A stretch of 64,000 bases of DNA from Falsiroseomonas ponticola (GCF_016805305.1 NZ_JAERQN010000006.1:186001-250000); one strand, 5' to 3'. Numbered from the stretch's first letter, positions 8,935-19,242 are shown. The notes: generated by a model not told the origin, from the sequence alone. Program-made: numbers and translations.

Positions 8935-9840
8935 TCAACGCGCGGGTGATGCGGGGTTGGGCTGCAGCACCCCGATCACCATCCCCGCCGTCACCAGCGC
9001 CACGCCCGCCAGCGCGGCGACACCCAGCGGTTCCCCCAGCAGCGGCCAGGCGGCCAGCGCGGCCATCCCCGGCACGAGGGAGGTGATGGTCGTGGTCCGC
9101 CCCGGCCCGATGGCGGTGACGGCGCGGGTGAAGAGGAACCCCGCCACCAGCACCGCGAAGACGCCCTGGAACAGCATCTGGAAGCCGATGACGCCCCAGC
9201 TTGCGGCCTGCAGGTTGGACGGCAGCGCCAGCCACCAAACCGGCAGGTAGACCGGCCCCGCCCAGAGGGCGACGGCCATGGTCCCCTCCACCGCGGAGAT
9301 GCGCCAGCGCCGGATGGCCGTGGTGTAGATCGCCCAGGACAGGCTGGCGCCGAGGAACAGCAGGTCCCCCCGCCAGCTGCCGGGATGGTCCCCGAAGGTG
9401 CCGATGGCCAGCAGCAGGATGCCCGCCGCCACGATGCCGAGCGAGGCGAAGCGCCGCCTGGTCCAGGCCTCCCCCAGCAGCCAGAGGCCGAGGGCGGCGG
9501 TGAAGAAGGGCAGCATGCCCGTCATGAACACCCCCGCATGCGCCACGGGCGCGAAGCCGAGGGCGACATAGGCCGCCAGCGGAAAGCCGAAGGCCGCGGT
9601 GCCGAGCACGACGAGCAGCCGCACGCCCCGCAGCCTCGGCCAGCCCAGCCATGCCACCAGCGGCAGCGCGGCCAGGAAGGCGCCCATGTGGCGCAGCGCC
9701 GCCGTGTCCCAGGGCGTCAGCGCCTGCTTCGCCGAAAGCCGCGCCGTAAGCAGGAAGCCCACCCAGAGGAACAGCACGGCGAAGGCGCAGGCATAGCCGA
9801 TCCGGCGTTCGCGCCGGGCCCCTGGGGAGGTTGGTTCCAT
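8935..9840 (-). CDS. EamA-family (DMT superfamily) transporter
   Basis: A 301-residue integral membrane protein with about ten predicted helices forming two EamA repeats (roughly residues 15-145 and 155-290). The C-terminal repeat ends with the usual LGEPLGVAALAGVALV pattern. Family members export amino acids or other metabolites; the substrate is unknown. The start at ATG 9840 follows a Ser/Arg-rich cytoplasmic N-terminus. It is divergent from the oxygenase gene with 58 bp between starts, so the two share a promoter region. Confidence 0.88.
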   Translation of the reverse strand: MEPTSPGARRERRIGYACAFAVLFLWVGFLLTARLSAKQALTPWDTAALRHMGAFLAALPLVAWLGWPRLRGVRLLVVLGTAAFGFPLAAYVALGFAPVAHAGVFMTGMLPFFTAALGLWLLGEAWTRRRFASLGIVAAGILLLAIGTFGDHPGSWRGDLLFLGASLSWAIYTTAIRRWRISAVEGTMAVALWAGPVYLPVWWLALPSNLQAASWGVIGFQMLFQGVFAVLVAGFLFTRAVTAIGPGRTTTITSLVPGMAALAAWPLLGEPLGVAALAGVALVTAGMVIGVLQPNPASPAR

Positions 9841-9898
9841 GACGGCGACACTAGGCGGGTGTTCACGCCCTGCCCATCGGGATGCGAGAATGGCAGCC

Positions 9899-10933
9899 AT
9901 GAGCGCGCCATCCCCCTTCCGCCCCGGTGACCTGCTGCCGGCCCTCGCCCTGCCGGATTCCGCGGGCCAGCCCTTCGACCTGGCCCAGCAGACCATCGCG
10001 GATCGCTACCGGATCCTGCTGCTGGGGGCGGAGGCGGCGCGGCAGGCGGGCGACCCCGCCATCGCGAAGGCGGGCGCGGTGCCGATCGTGGTGCTGCCGG
10101 AATCCCCGCCCTCGAAGCCCCCGGCACCCGGCGCGACGCGGGTCTTCGATGCGGACCGGAAGCTGTTCCTGGGGCTCGGCCTGGCGGAGGGCGGCGTCGC
10201 GCTGGTCACGCCGCGCGGGCGGCTGGCCTATGCCGGGGTGGGTGAGGAGGCGGTCGCCACCGCGCTCGCCCTGGTGCCGCCCCCTGCCCCGCCCGCCCCG
10301 GTGCGGCGCGGCGGCGCGCCGGCGCTGATCATCCCGGGCATCCTGGAGCCCGACTTCATCAAGGCGTTGCTGGCGCATTGGGAGAAGGGGGAGAAGGCGA
10401 CGGACCGCGTCGCATCCTCCGCCGGCGGCGCGGGGGCGGGCAAGGTCGCGAACATCAAGCGCCGCGCCGATGTCTTCCTGGACGACAAGGCGCTCTATGA
10501 GGGCTTCCAGCGCCGGATCGAGCGCCGCGTGGTGCCGGAGATGTGGCGCGCCTACCGCTTCCGCGCCGCCAGCTTCGAGGTGCCGCGCATCGGCTGCTAC
10601 GACAGCGCCAATGCCGGCGCCTTCGGCGCCCATCGCGACAACCGCACCCCCTTCACGGCGCATCGCCGCTTCGCGATGAGCCTGAACCTGAACACGGGCG
10701 ACTATGAGGGCGGCACGCTGCGCTTCGGGGAATTCGGGCCGGAGGAATACGAGCCCGAGGCCGGCGGCGCGGTGATCTTCTGTTGCGACCTGCTGCATGA
10801 GGCGCTGCCGGTGACGAAGGGGCGGCGCTTCGCGATCTTCACCTTCTTCACGGATGCGGAGGGGGCGCAGCAGGAGAGGCGCCTGATGGCGGAGGCGAAG
10901 GCGCGGGGGCAGGGTGGGGTGACGCTGCGGTAG
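9899..10933 (+). CDS. Thioredoxin-fold domain fused to a 2OG-Fe(II) oxygenase
   Basis: A 344-residue protein. Residues 1-130 resemble an AhpC/TSA redoxin fold (PFRPGDLLPALALPDSAGQPFDL), but this domain contains no cysteine at all, so it cannot be a peroxidase. Residues 140-344 are a prolyl-4-hydroxylase-type double-stranded beta-helix. The iron ligands are His and Asp in FGAHRDN and the distal His in LLHEALP, with the 2-oxoglutarate-binding Arg in KGRRFAIF. The substrate is unknown, perhaps a protein residue. An ATG nine bases upstream is also possible. Confidence 0.85.
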   Translation: MSAPSPFRPGDLLPALALPDSAGQPFDLAQQTIADRYRILLLGAEAARQAGDPAIAKAGAVPIVVLPESPPSKPPAPGATRVFDADRKLFLGLGLAEGGVALVTPRGRLAYAGVGEEAVATALALVPPPAPPAPVRRGGAPALIIPGILEPDFIKALLAHWEKGEKATDRVASSAGGAGAGKVANIKRRADVFLDDKALYEGFQRRIERRVVPEMWRAYRFRAASFEVPRIGCYDSANAGAFGAHRDNRTPFTAHRRFAMSLNLNTGDYEGGTLRFGEFGPEEYEPEAGGAVIFCCDLLHEALPVTKGRRFAIFTFFTDAEGAQQERRLMAEAKARGQGGVTLR

Positions 10934-10937
10934 TCGC

Positions 10938-11002
10938 TGGGGAAGGCGCTGCCTTCCCCAGACCCCATCCGCCAGGGGCGAACCGCCCCTGGACCGTCGT
11001 CA
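10938..11002. repeat. Two-hairpin intergenic repeat, copy C
   Basis: A 10-bp stem (10938-10947 with 10951-10960, loop GCT) is followed by CCAGGGGCG at 10972-10980 pairing with CGCCCCTGG at 10984-10992, then the reverse of the conserved CTGACGACGGT. It is copy A in inverted orientation with nearly the same sequence, and again fills the space between two convergent genes. It is a likely bidirectional terminator. Confidence 0.8.
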
Positions 11003-11004
11003 GA

Positions 11005-12186
11005 TCAGGCGTGCCCCTCGCCGTTCCGCTTCCGCGCCCCGTTCCGGCGCAGCAGGAATTCGCGGCCGACCTTCACCCGCGGCGCCCCGTCATACTCGAC
11101 GATGTCGGCCGTTGCGTAGGTCTCGCTCCAGGCCTCGGGAATGAAACTCCCGGTGCCGACCACGTCGATCGGCGCCTTGGCCTCCGCCACCACGCGACAC
11201 TTGCCGACGCCGAAGCCGGAGGAGACGACGATCCGCACCTTCGGATAGCCCGCCTCGTCCAGCGCCTCCCGCATCCGCCAGACGGCGGCGGCGGAGACGC
11301 CGGTGCCGACGAGGTGGCGCAACTCCGTCTCGCTGCGATAGCGCCGCACGGCCTGGGGCGCGTGGCGTTCCAGCACGGCGTAGCTCTCGCCGGGGTCCAG
11401 CCCCTCCAGGAACCGCCCGCCATGGGTGTCGAGCCTGACGGCCAGCCGCCCCGCCGCGGCCAGTTCGGGAAAGCGCGCGCAGACGGCGAGCGCGTCCGTC
11501 ACCTCCCGCCCGAAGTAATCGACCAGCACCGTCAAGTCGGAATCCGGGAAGGTTTCATGAAACATCTCGGCGGCGCGGACGGTGGTGCCGGCATAGCCGA
11601 TCAGGGCATGCGGCATGGTGCCGAGGCCCCGCGGCGCGCCGAACCAATGCGCCGTCGCGTCATTGGCGTTGCCGATGAAGCCCTTCGCCCCCTCCCGCTT
11701 GGCGGCCTCGCTCCCGATGGCGGCGGCATAGGCCATCATGTCCTGCATCTCCGCCCCCGCGCAGTGCCGCGCATCCATGGCGAGGAAGGGCACGCCCGGC
11801 AGCTCGAGGCACATCTGGTAGGCGTTGTGCGCGGCGACGCAGGCGGCGCCGAGCTTCTGCAGCAGCAGCGTCTCCAGGTCCGCGAGCTGCACGAAGGAGC
11901 CGGAGAGGTAGAAGATCGGGTCGCCCGCGCCGACCCAGTCACCCTCCCGGTGCATCAGCTCGATGTCGAACTTCGTCCCCCGCGCCTCCGCCACCGCTTC
12001 CAGCCAGGCGGTGGCGAGCCGGGGGGCGGAGATCACCGGCCGCCGGAGGAAGACCGCGTAGGTGACGCGGCAATCCCCGAAGCGGGCGACCACGGCCTTG
12101 GTCCGGTTGAAATAGGTGTCCGTCCAGGCCGGGACCGCACCCTCGGCCGGGGACGGGCCATCCCGCCCCGGCGTCCCCGCCGTCAC
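11005..12186 (-). CDS. pncB: Nicotinate phosphoribosyltransferase
   Basis: A 393-residue enzyme of the NAPRTase family, converting nicotinate and PRPP to nicotinate mononucleotide for NAD salvage. Family features are the N-terminal TDTYFNRTK, the His-containing central segment, and the phosphate-binding end [26 protein letters not shown] typical of type II phosphoribosyltransferases. GTG at 12186 overlaps the DAHP synthase stop (GTGA), which decides the start. Coupling salvage of NAD to the first step of aromatic biosynthesis is an unusual pairing. Confidence 0.88.
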   Translation of the reverse strand: MTAGTPGRDGPSPAEGAVPAWTDTYFNRTKAVVARFGDCRVTYAVFLRRPVISAPRLATAWLEAVAEARGTKFDIELMHREGDWVGAGDPIFYLSGSFVQLADLETLLLQKLGAACVAAHNAYQMCLELPGVPFLAMDARHCAGAEMQDMMAYAAAIGSEAAKREGAKGFIGNANDATAHWFGAPRGLGTMPHALIGYAGTTVRAAEMFHETFPDSDLTVLVDYFGREVTDALAVCARFPELAAAGRLAVRLDTHGGRFLEGLDPGESYAVLERHAPQAVRRYRSETELRHLVGTGVSAAAVWRMREALDEAGYPKVRIVVSSGFGVGKCRVVAEAKAPIDVVGTGSFIPEAWSETYATADIVEYDGAPRVKVGREFLLRRNGARKRNGEGHA

Positions 12187-13565
12187 TGCGCGGCCTTGGC
12201 CGGCAGGGTGGCGGCGCCCGGGCGCCGCGCCTTCAGCTCCTCCGCGATCAGGAAGGCCAGTTCCAGCGACTGCTCCGCATTGAGTCGCGGGTCGCAGAAG
12301 GTGGCGTAGTTGGCGGAGAGGTCGGCCTCCGTCAGGCGATGCGCGCCGCCCAGGCACTCCGTCACGTTCTGGCCGGTCATCTCGACATGCACGCCGCCCG
12401 GCACTGTCCCTTCGGCCGCATGGCAGTCGAAGAAGCCGCGCACCTCGCCGAGGATGGCGTCGAAGCTGCGGGTCTTGTAGGCGCCGGCCTTCACGCCGTT
12501 GCCATGCATGGGATCGCAGAGCCAGACCACGTTGCGGCCGGCCTTCTTCACCGCGCGCAGCAGGCCGGGCAGCTTCGCCTCCACCTTCTCCGCCCCCATG
12601 CGGGAGATGAGGGTGAGGCGCCCCTTCTCGTTCGACGGGTTCAGGATCTCCGTGAGCCTCACCAGCTCATCGGCCTCCATGCTCGGCCCGACCTTCATGC
12701 CGATCGGGTTGGCGATGCCGCGCATGAACTCGACATGCGCGCCATCGGGCTGCCGGGTGCGGTCGCCGATCCAGAGGAAATGGGCGGAGCAGGCGAAATG
12801 CCGGCCCGGATGCGTGCTGGGCTGGCGGGTCAGCGCCTCCTCGAACGGGAGAAGAAGTGCCTCGTGGGACGTATAAAACTCCGTCTCCCGCACCTGCGGC
12901 AGGTCGGACATCCCGCAGGCGCCCATGAAGCGCAGCGTCTCATCGATCCGGTGCGCGAGGCCCGCATAGCGGTCCGCCAGCGGGCTGCGCGCGGCGAAGT
13001 CGAGGTTCCAGCGATGGACCTCGTGCAGGTCCGCATAGCCGCCGGTCGCGAAGGCGCGCAGCAGGTTCAGCGTCGCGGCCGATTGGAGGTAGGCGAATTC
13101 CATGCGGCCGGGATCGGGCACGCGGGCTTCCGCGGTGAAGTCGGGGCCGTTGACGATGTCCCCGCGGTAGGAGGGCAGGGTCACGCCCTCCACCGTCTCC
13201 GTGTCGCTGCTGCGGGGCTTGGCGAATTGCCCGGCCATGCGGCCGAGCTTCACCACCGGCAGGGCGGCGCCGAAGGTCAGCACCACCGCCATCTGCAGCA
13301 GCACCCGGAAGGTGTCCCGGATGTTGTTGGCGTGGAATTCCGCGAAGCTCTCCGCGCAGTCACCCCCCTGCAGGATGAAGGCGTTGCCATCGCCCGCACG
13401 CGCCAGCTGGGCCTTCAGCCGATCAGCCTCGCCTGCAAAAACGAGGGGGGGAAATCGCCGGACCTTGTCCTCCATGGCCTTCAGTCGGGCCTGGTCGGGA
13501 TAATCCGGCACCTGCCGGATGGGCATCGCCCGCCAGCTGTCCGGGGTCCACGCGCGCGCACTCAT
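12183..13565 (-). CDS. aroG: Class II 3-deoxy-7-phosphoheptulonate synthase
   Basis: A 460-residue plant-type DAHP synthase, condensing PEP with erythrose 4-phosphate at the head of the shikimate pathway. Diagnostic segments are [10 protein letters not shown], the SRMGAEK active-site stretch, [10 protein letters not shown] and [16 protein letters not shown]. It starts at ATG 13565 ([12 protein letters not shown]), which is also the normal class II N-terminus. It lies 62 bp downstream of the glutathione reductase gene and is coupled to the nicotinate phosphoribosyltransferase gene. Confidence 0.96.
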   Translation of the reverse strand: MSARAWTPDSWRAMPIRQVPDYPDQARLKAMEDKVRRFPPLVFAGEADRLKAQLARAGDGNAFILQGGDCAESFAEFHANNIRDTFRVLLQMAVVLTFGAALPVVKLGRMAGQFAKPRSSDTETVEGVTLPSYRGDIVNGPDFTAEARVPDPGRMEFAYLQSAATLNLLRAFATGGYADLHEVHRWNLDFAARSPLADRYAGLAHRIDETLRFMGACGMSDLPQVRETEFYTSHEALLLPFEEALTRQPSTHPGRHFACSAHFLWIGDRTRQPDGAHVEFMRGIANPIGMKVGPSMEADELVRLTEILNPSNEKGRLTLISRMGAEKVEAKLPGLLRAVKKAGRNVVWLCDPMHGNGVKAGAYKTRSFDAILGEVRGFFDCHAAEGTVPGGVHVEMTGQNVTECLGGAHRLTEADLSANYATFCDPRLNAEQSLELAFLIAEELKARRPGAATLPAKAAQ

Positions 13566-13627
13566 GTTCCTGGGCTCCACTCCGAACCCCGGACTGTAGC
13601 GGCAGGGCCCGGTTTCGCAAAACCTGA

Positions 13628-15004
13628 CTACTCCGCCGCCGCCTTCACCCCGGCTTCCCGGGTGCGGGTGCGCAAGGTCACGAACTCCTCCGCCGCGGTG
13701 GGGTGGATGCCGATGGTGCGGTCGAAATCGGCCTTGGTCGCGCCCATGACCACCGCGATTCCAATGCCTTGCATGATCTCGGCCGCGTCCTCCCCGATCA
13801 TGTGGGCGCCCAGCACCTTGTCCGTCCGCTGGCACACGATGAGCTTCATGAGCGTCCGGCGGCCCTGGCGGCGGCTGATCGTGTGCCGCATGGGGGTGAA
13901 GCGGGTGACGTAGATATCGACCGGGCCCTCGGCGGCGGCCTCGGCCTCCGAGAGCCCGACGGTGCCGATGGGGGGGGAGGTGAAGACCGCCGTCGGCACG
14001 TTGCGGTAGGAGGCGCGGCGGGGCTTGTTGCCGAACAGCGTATCCGCCAGCGCATGGCCGACCGCGGTCGCCATGGGGGTCAGGTTCACCCGGTCGATCA
14101 CGTCGCCGATGGCGTGGATATGGGGCTGGCTGGTCCGGTGGTCGTCATCCACGGTGATGGCGCCGTCCTTGTCCACCGCCACGCCGGCTGCCTCCAGCCC
14201 GAGCTTCGCCGTGTAGGGCTTGCGGCCGGTGCAGAAGAAGACCGCATCCACCTCCCGCATCATGTTGTCCGCGGCGGTGACGATCACCTGGCCCTCGACG
14301 CGGGCCAGCGAGGTCGGCGCGGCATTGGCGTTGAGGCGGATGCCCTGGGCGGTCAGCGCCTCCACCACCGCCTGGCGGATATCCTCGTCGAAGCCGCGCA
14401 GCGGCAGGGCGGCGCGGTACATCACATCCACCTCCGCCCCCAGGCCGCGCAGGATGCAGGCGAATTCGAGGGCGATGTACCCCCCGCCCACAACGACGAC
14501 GCGCTTCGGCAGCTCGGGCAGGGTGAAGAGGTCGTCCGAGATCAGGCCGATCTCGGCGCCCGGGATCTGCGGGCGGACGGCCTGGCCGCCGGTCGCGATG
14601 ACGATGCGCTCCGCCGTCACGCGCTTCTCGCCGACCTGGATGGTATGGGCATCGACCAGCGTGGCGCGGGCGTTGAAGATGGTGGCGCCGGCGCCCTGCA
14701 GCAGCTTGTCGTAGATGCTGGACAGGCGCGCGACTTCCGCATCCCGCGCCTGGGCCAGCTTCGCCCAGTCATGGCCTTCGGTCGTGATGGTCCAGCCGAA
14801 GGCGGCCGCATCCTCCGCCCACATGCCGTATTCCGCGGCGTTCACCATGATCTTCTTCGGCACGCAGCCGACATTGACGCAGGTGCCGCCCCAGAAGCGC
14901 TCCTCCGCGATCCCGACCCGCGCGCCATGGCCCGCCGAGATGCGCGCGCAGCGCACGCCGGCGGAGCCGCCGCCGATGACGAAGAGGTCGAAATCATAGG
15001 CCAT
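13628..15004 (-). CDS. gor: Glutathione-disulfide reductase
   Basis: A 458-residue class I pyridine nucleotide-disulfide oxidoreductase. It shows the FAD-binding [10 protein letters not shown], the redox-active pair in [13 protein letters not shown], a second nucleotide-binding [10 protein letters not shown], and the dimer-interface ending [15 protein letters not shown] with the catalytic His-Glu. The arrangement matches glutathione reductase rather than lipoamide dehydrogenase. It is third in a minus-strand run behind the aldehyde dehydrogenase and a membrane protein, with gaps of 11-13 bp. Confidence 0.93.
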   Translation of the reverse strand: MAYDFDLFVIGGGSAGVRCARISAGHGARVGIAEERFWGGTCVNVGCVPKKIMVNAAEYGMWAEDAAAFGWTITTEGHDWAKLAQARDAEVARLSSIYDKLLQGAGATIFNARATLVDAHTIQVGEKRVTAERIVIATGGQAVRPQIPGAEIGLISDDLFTLPELPKRVVVVGGGYIALEFACILRGLGAEVDVMYRAALPLRGFDEDIRQAVVEALTAQGIRLNANAAPTSLARVEGQVIVTAADNMMREVDAVFFCTGRKPYTAKLGLEAAGVAVDKDGAITVDDDHRTSQPHIHAIGDVIDRVNLTPMATAVGHALADTLFGNKPRRASYRNVPTAVFTSPPIGTVGLSEAEAAAEGPVDIYVTRFTPMRHTISRRQGRRTLMKLIVCQRTDKVLGAHMIGEDAAEIMQGIGIAVVMGATKADFDRTIGIHPTAAEEFVTLRTRTREAGVKAAAE

Positions 15005-15015
15005 GGGCGTGCCCT

Positions 15016-15657
15016 TCAGATGCCGGCGGGTGGCCCCGCGCTCGGCCCAGAGATGGCACTGTCCCGGCACTTGATCCAGACCACCAGCATGGCCGCGCCG
15101 CCCGCCAGCATGAGCCAGGCGCATTGCGAGAAGGCGATCAGCATCAATCCAGGCAGCCCCGCCGAGGCACGGAACTTGAACCCGCCATCGGCCCGCAACC
15201 CGCCGGTATCGAGCGAGAGCGACCACAGGACCGCCAGGCTGAACACCACGCCGAACAAGGCCATCGCCCAGGGCCTGATCCGCCGCGCCCATGTCTGGGG
15301 CGAGGTTGCCACGCTTTGGCGGAAGTTCAGCGCCGCCTTTGCAGGCTTGGCCGCCACCCGAGCGATGAACAGCAAGCCCAGCGCCAGGCCCGAGACATGC
15401 CCGACCGCCAGCAGATGGGCATTCACCATGCCCGGCACGGGATCGCCCTGCGCCGCATGCCCGGCCAGGATCACGGAGGCCAGGGGCAGCAATTCCTGGA
15501 TCACTGGCAGGCTCGGCGCCACCCAGGCGGCTGCCGCGCCTTCATGCACGAACCGCAGGGCTGTCAGCGCCAGGCCGTAGGGATAGGCCAGCAGCCCCAC
15601 GAGCAGAAGCCAGCGCTGCGGCCCCGGCGGCAGCGCCGCGATCCAGTTCCGGATCAC
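15016..15657 (-). CDS. Uncharacterised multi-pass membrane protein
   Basis: A 213-residue protein with about five hydrophobic segments (near residues 15-35, 50-65, 85-100, 130-148 and 170-195) and a basic loop around residues 100-128. No family is recognised. It sits between the succinate-semialdehyde dehydrogenase and glutathione reductase genes with gaps of only 11-13 bp, so it is very probably in their operon. A role in transport or redox is only guessed from position. Confidence 0.7.
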   Translation of the reverse strand: MIRNWIAALPPGPQRWLLLVGLLAYPYGLALTALRFVHEGAAAAWVAPSLPVIQELLPLASVILAGHAAQGDPVPGMVNAHLLAVGHVSGLALGLLFIARVAAKPAKAALNFRQSVATSPQTWARRIRPWAMALFGVVFSLAVLWSLSLDTGGLRADGGFKFRASAGLPGLMLIAFSQCAWLMLAGGAAMLVVWIKCRDSAISGPSAGPPAGI

Positions 15658-15670
15658 GGCGCCCAGCCCC

Positions 15671-17149
15671 TCAGGTCCCGATGCCGCCCAGCGCGATGTA
15701 CTTGATCTCGAGGTAGTCCTCGATCCCGTACTTGCTGCCCTCCCGCCCCAGGCCGCTCTGCTTCACGCCGCCGAAGGGCGCGACCTCGGTGGAGATGATG
15801 CCTTCATTCGCGCCGATGATGCCGGCCTCCAGCGCCTCCGCCACGCGGAAGATGCGGCCGATGTCGCGGGCGTAGAAATAGGCGGCCAGGCCGAACTCGC
15901 TGTCATTGGCGAGCGCGATGGCCTCCTCCTCCGTCTTGAATCGGAATAGCGGCGCCACGGGGCCGAAGGTCTCCTCCCGGAACACCACCGCATCGGCGGG
16001 GACATTGGCGAGGATGGTGGGCTCGAAGAAATTGCCGCCGCGGGCATGGCGCTTGCCGCCGGTGACGATGGTGGCGCCCTTCGCGGTGGCATCCGCGATG
16101 TGCTCCTCCACCTTCGCCACCGCATCGGCGTTGATCAGCGGGCCCTGCGTCACGCCGGCTTCCATGCCGTTGCCGACCTTCAGCGCTTCCACCGCCGTCT
16201 TCAGCTTGGCCGCGAAGGCGTCATAGACGCCGTCCTGCACCAGGATGCGGTTGGCGCAGACGCAGGTCTGGCCGGTGTTGCGGTACTTGGACGCCATGGC
16301 GCCCTGCACCGCGGCATCCAGATCCGCATCGTCGAAGACGATGAAGGGGGCGTTGCCGCCCAGCTCCATCGAGGTCTTCTTGATGGTCGGCGCGCATTGC
16401 GCCAGCAGCTTGCGGCCGACTTCCGTGGAGCCGGTGAACGACAGTTTCCTCACATTCGGGTTGGAGGTGAGTTCGCCACCCGTCTCGCCGGACGGCCCGG
16501 TGATGACGTTGCAGACGCCGGCGGGCATGCCCGCGCGTTCCGCCAGCACGGCCAGCGCCAGGGCCGAGAAGGGGGTCTGCGACGCCGGCCGGATCACGCC
16601 GGTGCAGCCCGCGGCCCAGCCGGGGCCGGCCTTGCGGGTGATCATCGCGGCCGGGAAATTCCAGGGCGTGATGGCGGCGAAGACGCCGATCGGCTCCTTC
16701 ATCACCAGCACGCGGCGGCCCTTGGCGTTCTGCGGGATGGTGTCGCCGTAGATCCGCTTCGCCTCCTCCGCGAACCATTCGATGAAGGAGGCGGCGTAGG
16801 CCACCTCCCCCTTCGCTTCCGCCAGGGGTTTGCCCTGCTCCGCCGTCATGATCGCGGCCAGGTCGTCGGCATTGGCGAGCATGAGGTCGTTCAGCTTGCG
16901 GAGGATCGCGGCGCGTTCCTTGGCGAGCATGGCGCGCCAGGCGCCGAGCGCGGCGGCGGCGGCATCGATGGCGCGGCGCGTCTCCGCGGCGCCCATGGCG
17001 GGGACCTGGCCCACCACCTCCCCGGTCGCGGGGTTGCGCACCGCGATGGTCTTGCCGCTATCGGCCTGGACCCACTGGCCACCGATCAGGTTGGCTTGGC
17101 GGAACAGGTCGGGGTCCTTCAGCGGCAGGCTGGCTGTGACGTCGAGCAT
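15671..17149 (-). CDS. gabD: NAD(P)-dependent succinate-semialdehyde dehydrogenase
   Basis: A 492-residue aldehyde dehydrogenase. It has AAITPWNFPAAMITRK, the nucleotide-binding FTGSTEVGRKL, the general-base Glu in MELGGNAPFIVFDDADLD and the nucleophile Cys in GQTCVCANRI, with a second Cys two residues on, as is usual in this subfamily. The C-terminus, FGGVKQSGLGREGSKYGIEDYLEIKYI, is typical of GabD. It oxidises succinate semialdehyde to succinate, linking GABA or related catabolism to the TCA cycle. It heads the run that includes the gor gene. Confidence 0.92.
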   Translation of the reverse strand: MLDVTASLPLKDPDLFRQANLIGGQWVQADSGKTIAVRNPATGEVVGQVPAMGAAETRRAIDAAAAALGAWRAMLAKERAAILRKLNDLMLANADDLAAIMTAEQGKPLAEAKGEVAYAASFIEWFAEEAKRIYGDTIPQNAKGRRVLVMKEPIGVFAAITPWNFPAAMITRKAGPGWAAGCTGVIRPASQTPFSALALAVLAERAGMPAGVCNVITGPSGETGGELTSNPNVRKLSFTGSTEVGRKLLAQCAPTIKKTSMELGGNAPFIVFDDADLDAAVQGAMASKYRNTGQTCVCANRILVQDGVYDAFAAKLKTAVEALKVGNGMEAGVTQGPLINADAVAKVEEHIADATAKGATIVTGGKRHARGGNFFEPTILANVPADAVVFREETFGPVAPLFRFKTEEEAIALANDSEFGLAAYFYARDIGRIFRVAEALEAGIIGANEGIISTEVAPFGGVKQSGLGREGSKYGIEDYLEIKYIALGGIGT

Positions 17150-17208
17150 GGCGTGTTCCTTCGTCCCTTCCCCCAGGCGACCTCAGATGGGTCCGGCGGT
17201 GCGCGATG

Positions 17209-18528
17209 TCATCGCGCCGGCTTGCCCTTGAAGCCCGCCTTGAAGCCACGGCCCGGCTTGTTGACCTGGCGGCCCCGCGCCAGGGCCATGGCATCGGCGG
17301 GCACATCCTCGACCACCACGCTGCCGGCGGCAACCAGGGCACGGTCGCCGATGGTGACGGGCGCGACCAGCGCGCTGTCCGATCCGATGAAGGCGCCTTC
17401 CCCGATCACCGTGCGGTGCTTGCTCACGCCATCGTAATTGCAGGTGATGGTGCCGGCGCCGATGTTGGCCCGCGCGCCGATCTCCGCATCGCCGAGGTAG
17501 CTGAGGTGGTTGGCCTTGGCGCCCTGGCCCAGCACCGCCGCCTTCAGCTCCACGAAATTGCCGACATGCGCGGCTTCCCCGACCACCGTGCCGGGGCGGA
17601 GCCGCGCGAAGGGGCCGATGACGGCGCCCTGCTTCACCACGCAGCCCTCCAGGTGGCTGAAGGCGCGCACCTCCACGCCATCCTCCAGCGTCACGCCGGG
17701 GCCGAAGACGACATTCGGGCCGATGGTCACGTCCTGGCCGATGGCCGTGTCCCAGGAGAGCACGACGCTCTCCGGCTGGATCAGCGTCGCGCCCCCCGCC
17801 ATGGCGGCCGCGCGCAGCGCCTGCTGCGCCTCCGCCTCCGCCCCCGCCAGCTCCGCCCGGCTGTTGATGCCGCGCAGCTCCGCCTCCGGCGCCTCCACCG
17901 CCACGACGCGCCGGCCGATGGTGACGGCGAGCGAGACGACATCCGTCAGGTAGAATTCGCCCTTGGCATTGGCGTTGGTGACCTGGCGCAGCAGCGCGAA
18001 CAGCTCCGCCGCCGGGGCGCAGACCACGCCGGCGTTGCAGAGCGGGATGGCGCGCTCCGCCTCCGTCGCATCCGCCCATTCGACGATGCGATCGACATCG
18101 CCCGCAGCATTGGTGACGACGCGGCCATACTGCCCGGGATCGGCCGGGCGCATCGCCACCAGCGCCAGCCCGGCTTCCTGCCGCGCCGCGACCAGGCGCC
18201 GCAGCGTGCCCACCGTGATCAGCGGGTTGTCGGCATAGAGCACCGCGACATCGCCGCCCGACCCCGCCAGCAGCCCCGCCGCCTGCAGGGCCGCATGCCC
18301 GGTGCCGAGCCTTTCGGCCTGCACCACGGTCGCATGCGGCGCGACGGCGCGTTCCAGCTCCGGCATGTCCGGCCCCACCACCACCACCGCTTGGTCGAAG
18401 ACCTGGGTGGCGGCGGCCAGCAGGTGCTGGACCATGGGGCGCCCCGCGATGGGGTGGAGCGCCTTCGGAAGGCGGGAGCGCATGCGGGTGCCGAGGCCGG
18501 CGGCGAGGATCAGGGCGGTGCTGGGCAT
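17209..18528 (-). CDS. glmU: Bifunctional UDP-GlcNAc pyrophosphorylase / GlcN-1-P acetyltransferase
   Basis: A 439-residue enzyme making UDP-GlcNAc for peptidoglycan and LPS. The N-terminal uridylyltransferase (about residues 1-220) starts with ILAAGLGTRMRSRLPKALH. The C-terminal left-handed beta-helix (about 245-425) has hexapeptide repeats with the acetyl-CoA site around LSYLGDAEIGARANIGAGT and NYDG. The end is Lys/Gly-rich. It is divergent from the phosphatase gene with 63 bp between starts. Confidence 0.96.
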   Translation of the reverse strand: MPSTALILAAGLGTRMRSRLPKALHPIAGRPMVQHLLAAATQVFDQAVVVVGPDMPELERAVAPHATVVQAERLGTGHAALQAAGLLAGSGGDVAVLYADNPLITVGTLRRLVAARQEAGLALVAMRPADPGQYGRVVTNAAGDVDRIVEWADATEAERAIPLCNAGVVCAPAAELFALLRQVTNANAKGEFYLTDVVSLAVTIGRRVVAVEAPEAELRGINSRAELAGAEAEAQQALRAAAMAGGATLIQPESVVLSWDTAIGQDVTIGPNVVFGPGVTLEDGVEVRAFSHLEGCVVKQGAVIGPFARLRPGTVVGEAAHVGNFVELKAAVLGQGAKANHLSYLGDAEIGARANIGAGTITCNYDGVSKHRTVIGEGAFIGSDSALVAPVTIGDRALVAAGSVVVEDVPADAMALARGRQVNKPGRGFKAGFKGKPAR

Positions 18529-18591
18529 GCCCCCCGCGTAATCCCGCGCCCGCCCCTTCCGCAAGCCTCGGCCTGACCGTAGGACGGGGCC

Positions 18592-19242
18592 ATGACCCGG
18601 ATCGCAGTCTTCGACCTCGACGGCACGCTGGTGGACAGCGCGCCCGACCTCCATGCCTCGCTCGACCGGCTGATGGCCAGGCGCGGCCTGCCCGGCTTCC
18701 GGCGGCCGGAGGTCGTCGCCATGATCGGCGATGGCGCCAAGGTGCTGGTGGAACGCGCCCTCGCCGCCCGCGGCCAGGCCTTCGACCAGGCCGCGCTGGA
18801 CTGGTTCCTGGAGGATTACGGCGCCAACGCCATGGTGGAGACCGCCGCCTTCGACGGCATTTCCGGCGTCCTGGCCACGCTGAAGGCCGAGGGCTGGCGC
18901 ATGGCCGTCTGCACCAACAAGCCGGTGGCGCCGGCGCGCACGCTGCTGGCCGGGCTCGGCATCGACCACTATTTCGACGCCATCGGCGGGGGCGATTCCT
19001 ACCCCGTCCGCAAGCCGGATCCCGCCCATCTGCACGCCACGCTGCGCGATGCCGGGGGCGTGGCGCGGGACGCCATCATGATCGGCGACCACCACAACGA
19101 CGTGGCGGCGGGGCGTGGCGCGGGGGTGCCGGTGATCTTCGCGGGCTGGGGCTATGGCCCGCTGGCCATGGCGGCCGGGGCGCCGGTGGCCGCGACGCCG
19201 GCCGAGCTGCTGCCGCTACTGCGCGCGGGCCTGGGTGGTTAG
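18592..19242 (+). CDS. gph: Phosphoglycolate phosphatase (HAD superfamily)
   Basis: A 216-residue HAD hydrolase with motif I FDLDGTLVDSAPDL, motif II CTNKP, and motif III/IV Lys in RKPDP followed by IMIGDHHNDVAAGRGAG. A helical cap lies between motifs I and II. These features match Gph, which removes 2-phosphoglycolate, though other HAD phosphatases with this layout exist. Its last 27 bases overlap the 3' end of the convergent DUF3108 gene. Confidence 0.88.
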   Translation: MTRIAVFDLDGTLVDSAPDLHASLDRLMARRGLPGFRRPEVVAMIGDGAKVLVERALAARGQAFDQAALDWFLEDYGANAMVETAAFDGISGVLATLKAEGWRMAVCTNKPVAPARTLLAGLGIDHYFDAIGGGDSYPVRKPDPAHLHATLRDAGGVARDAIMIGDHHNDVAAGRGAGVPVIFAGWGYGPLAMAAGAPVAATPAELLPLLRAGLGG

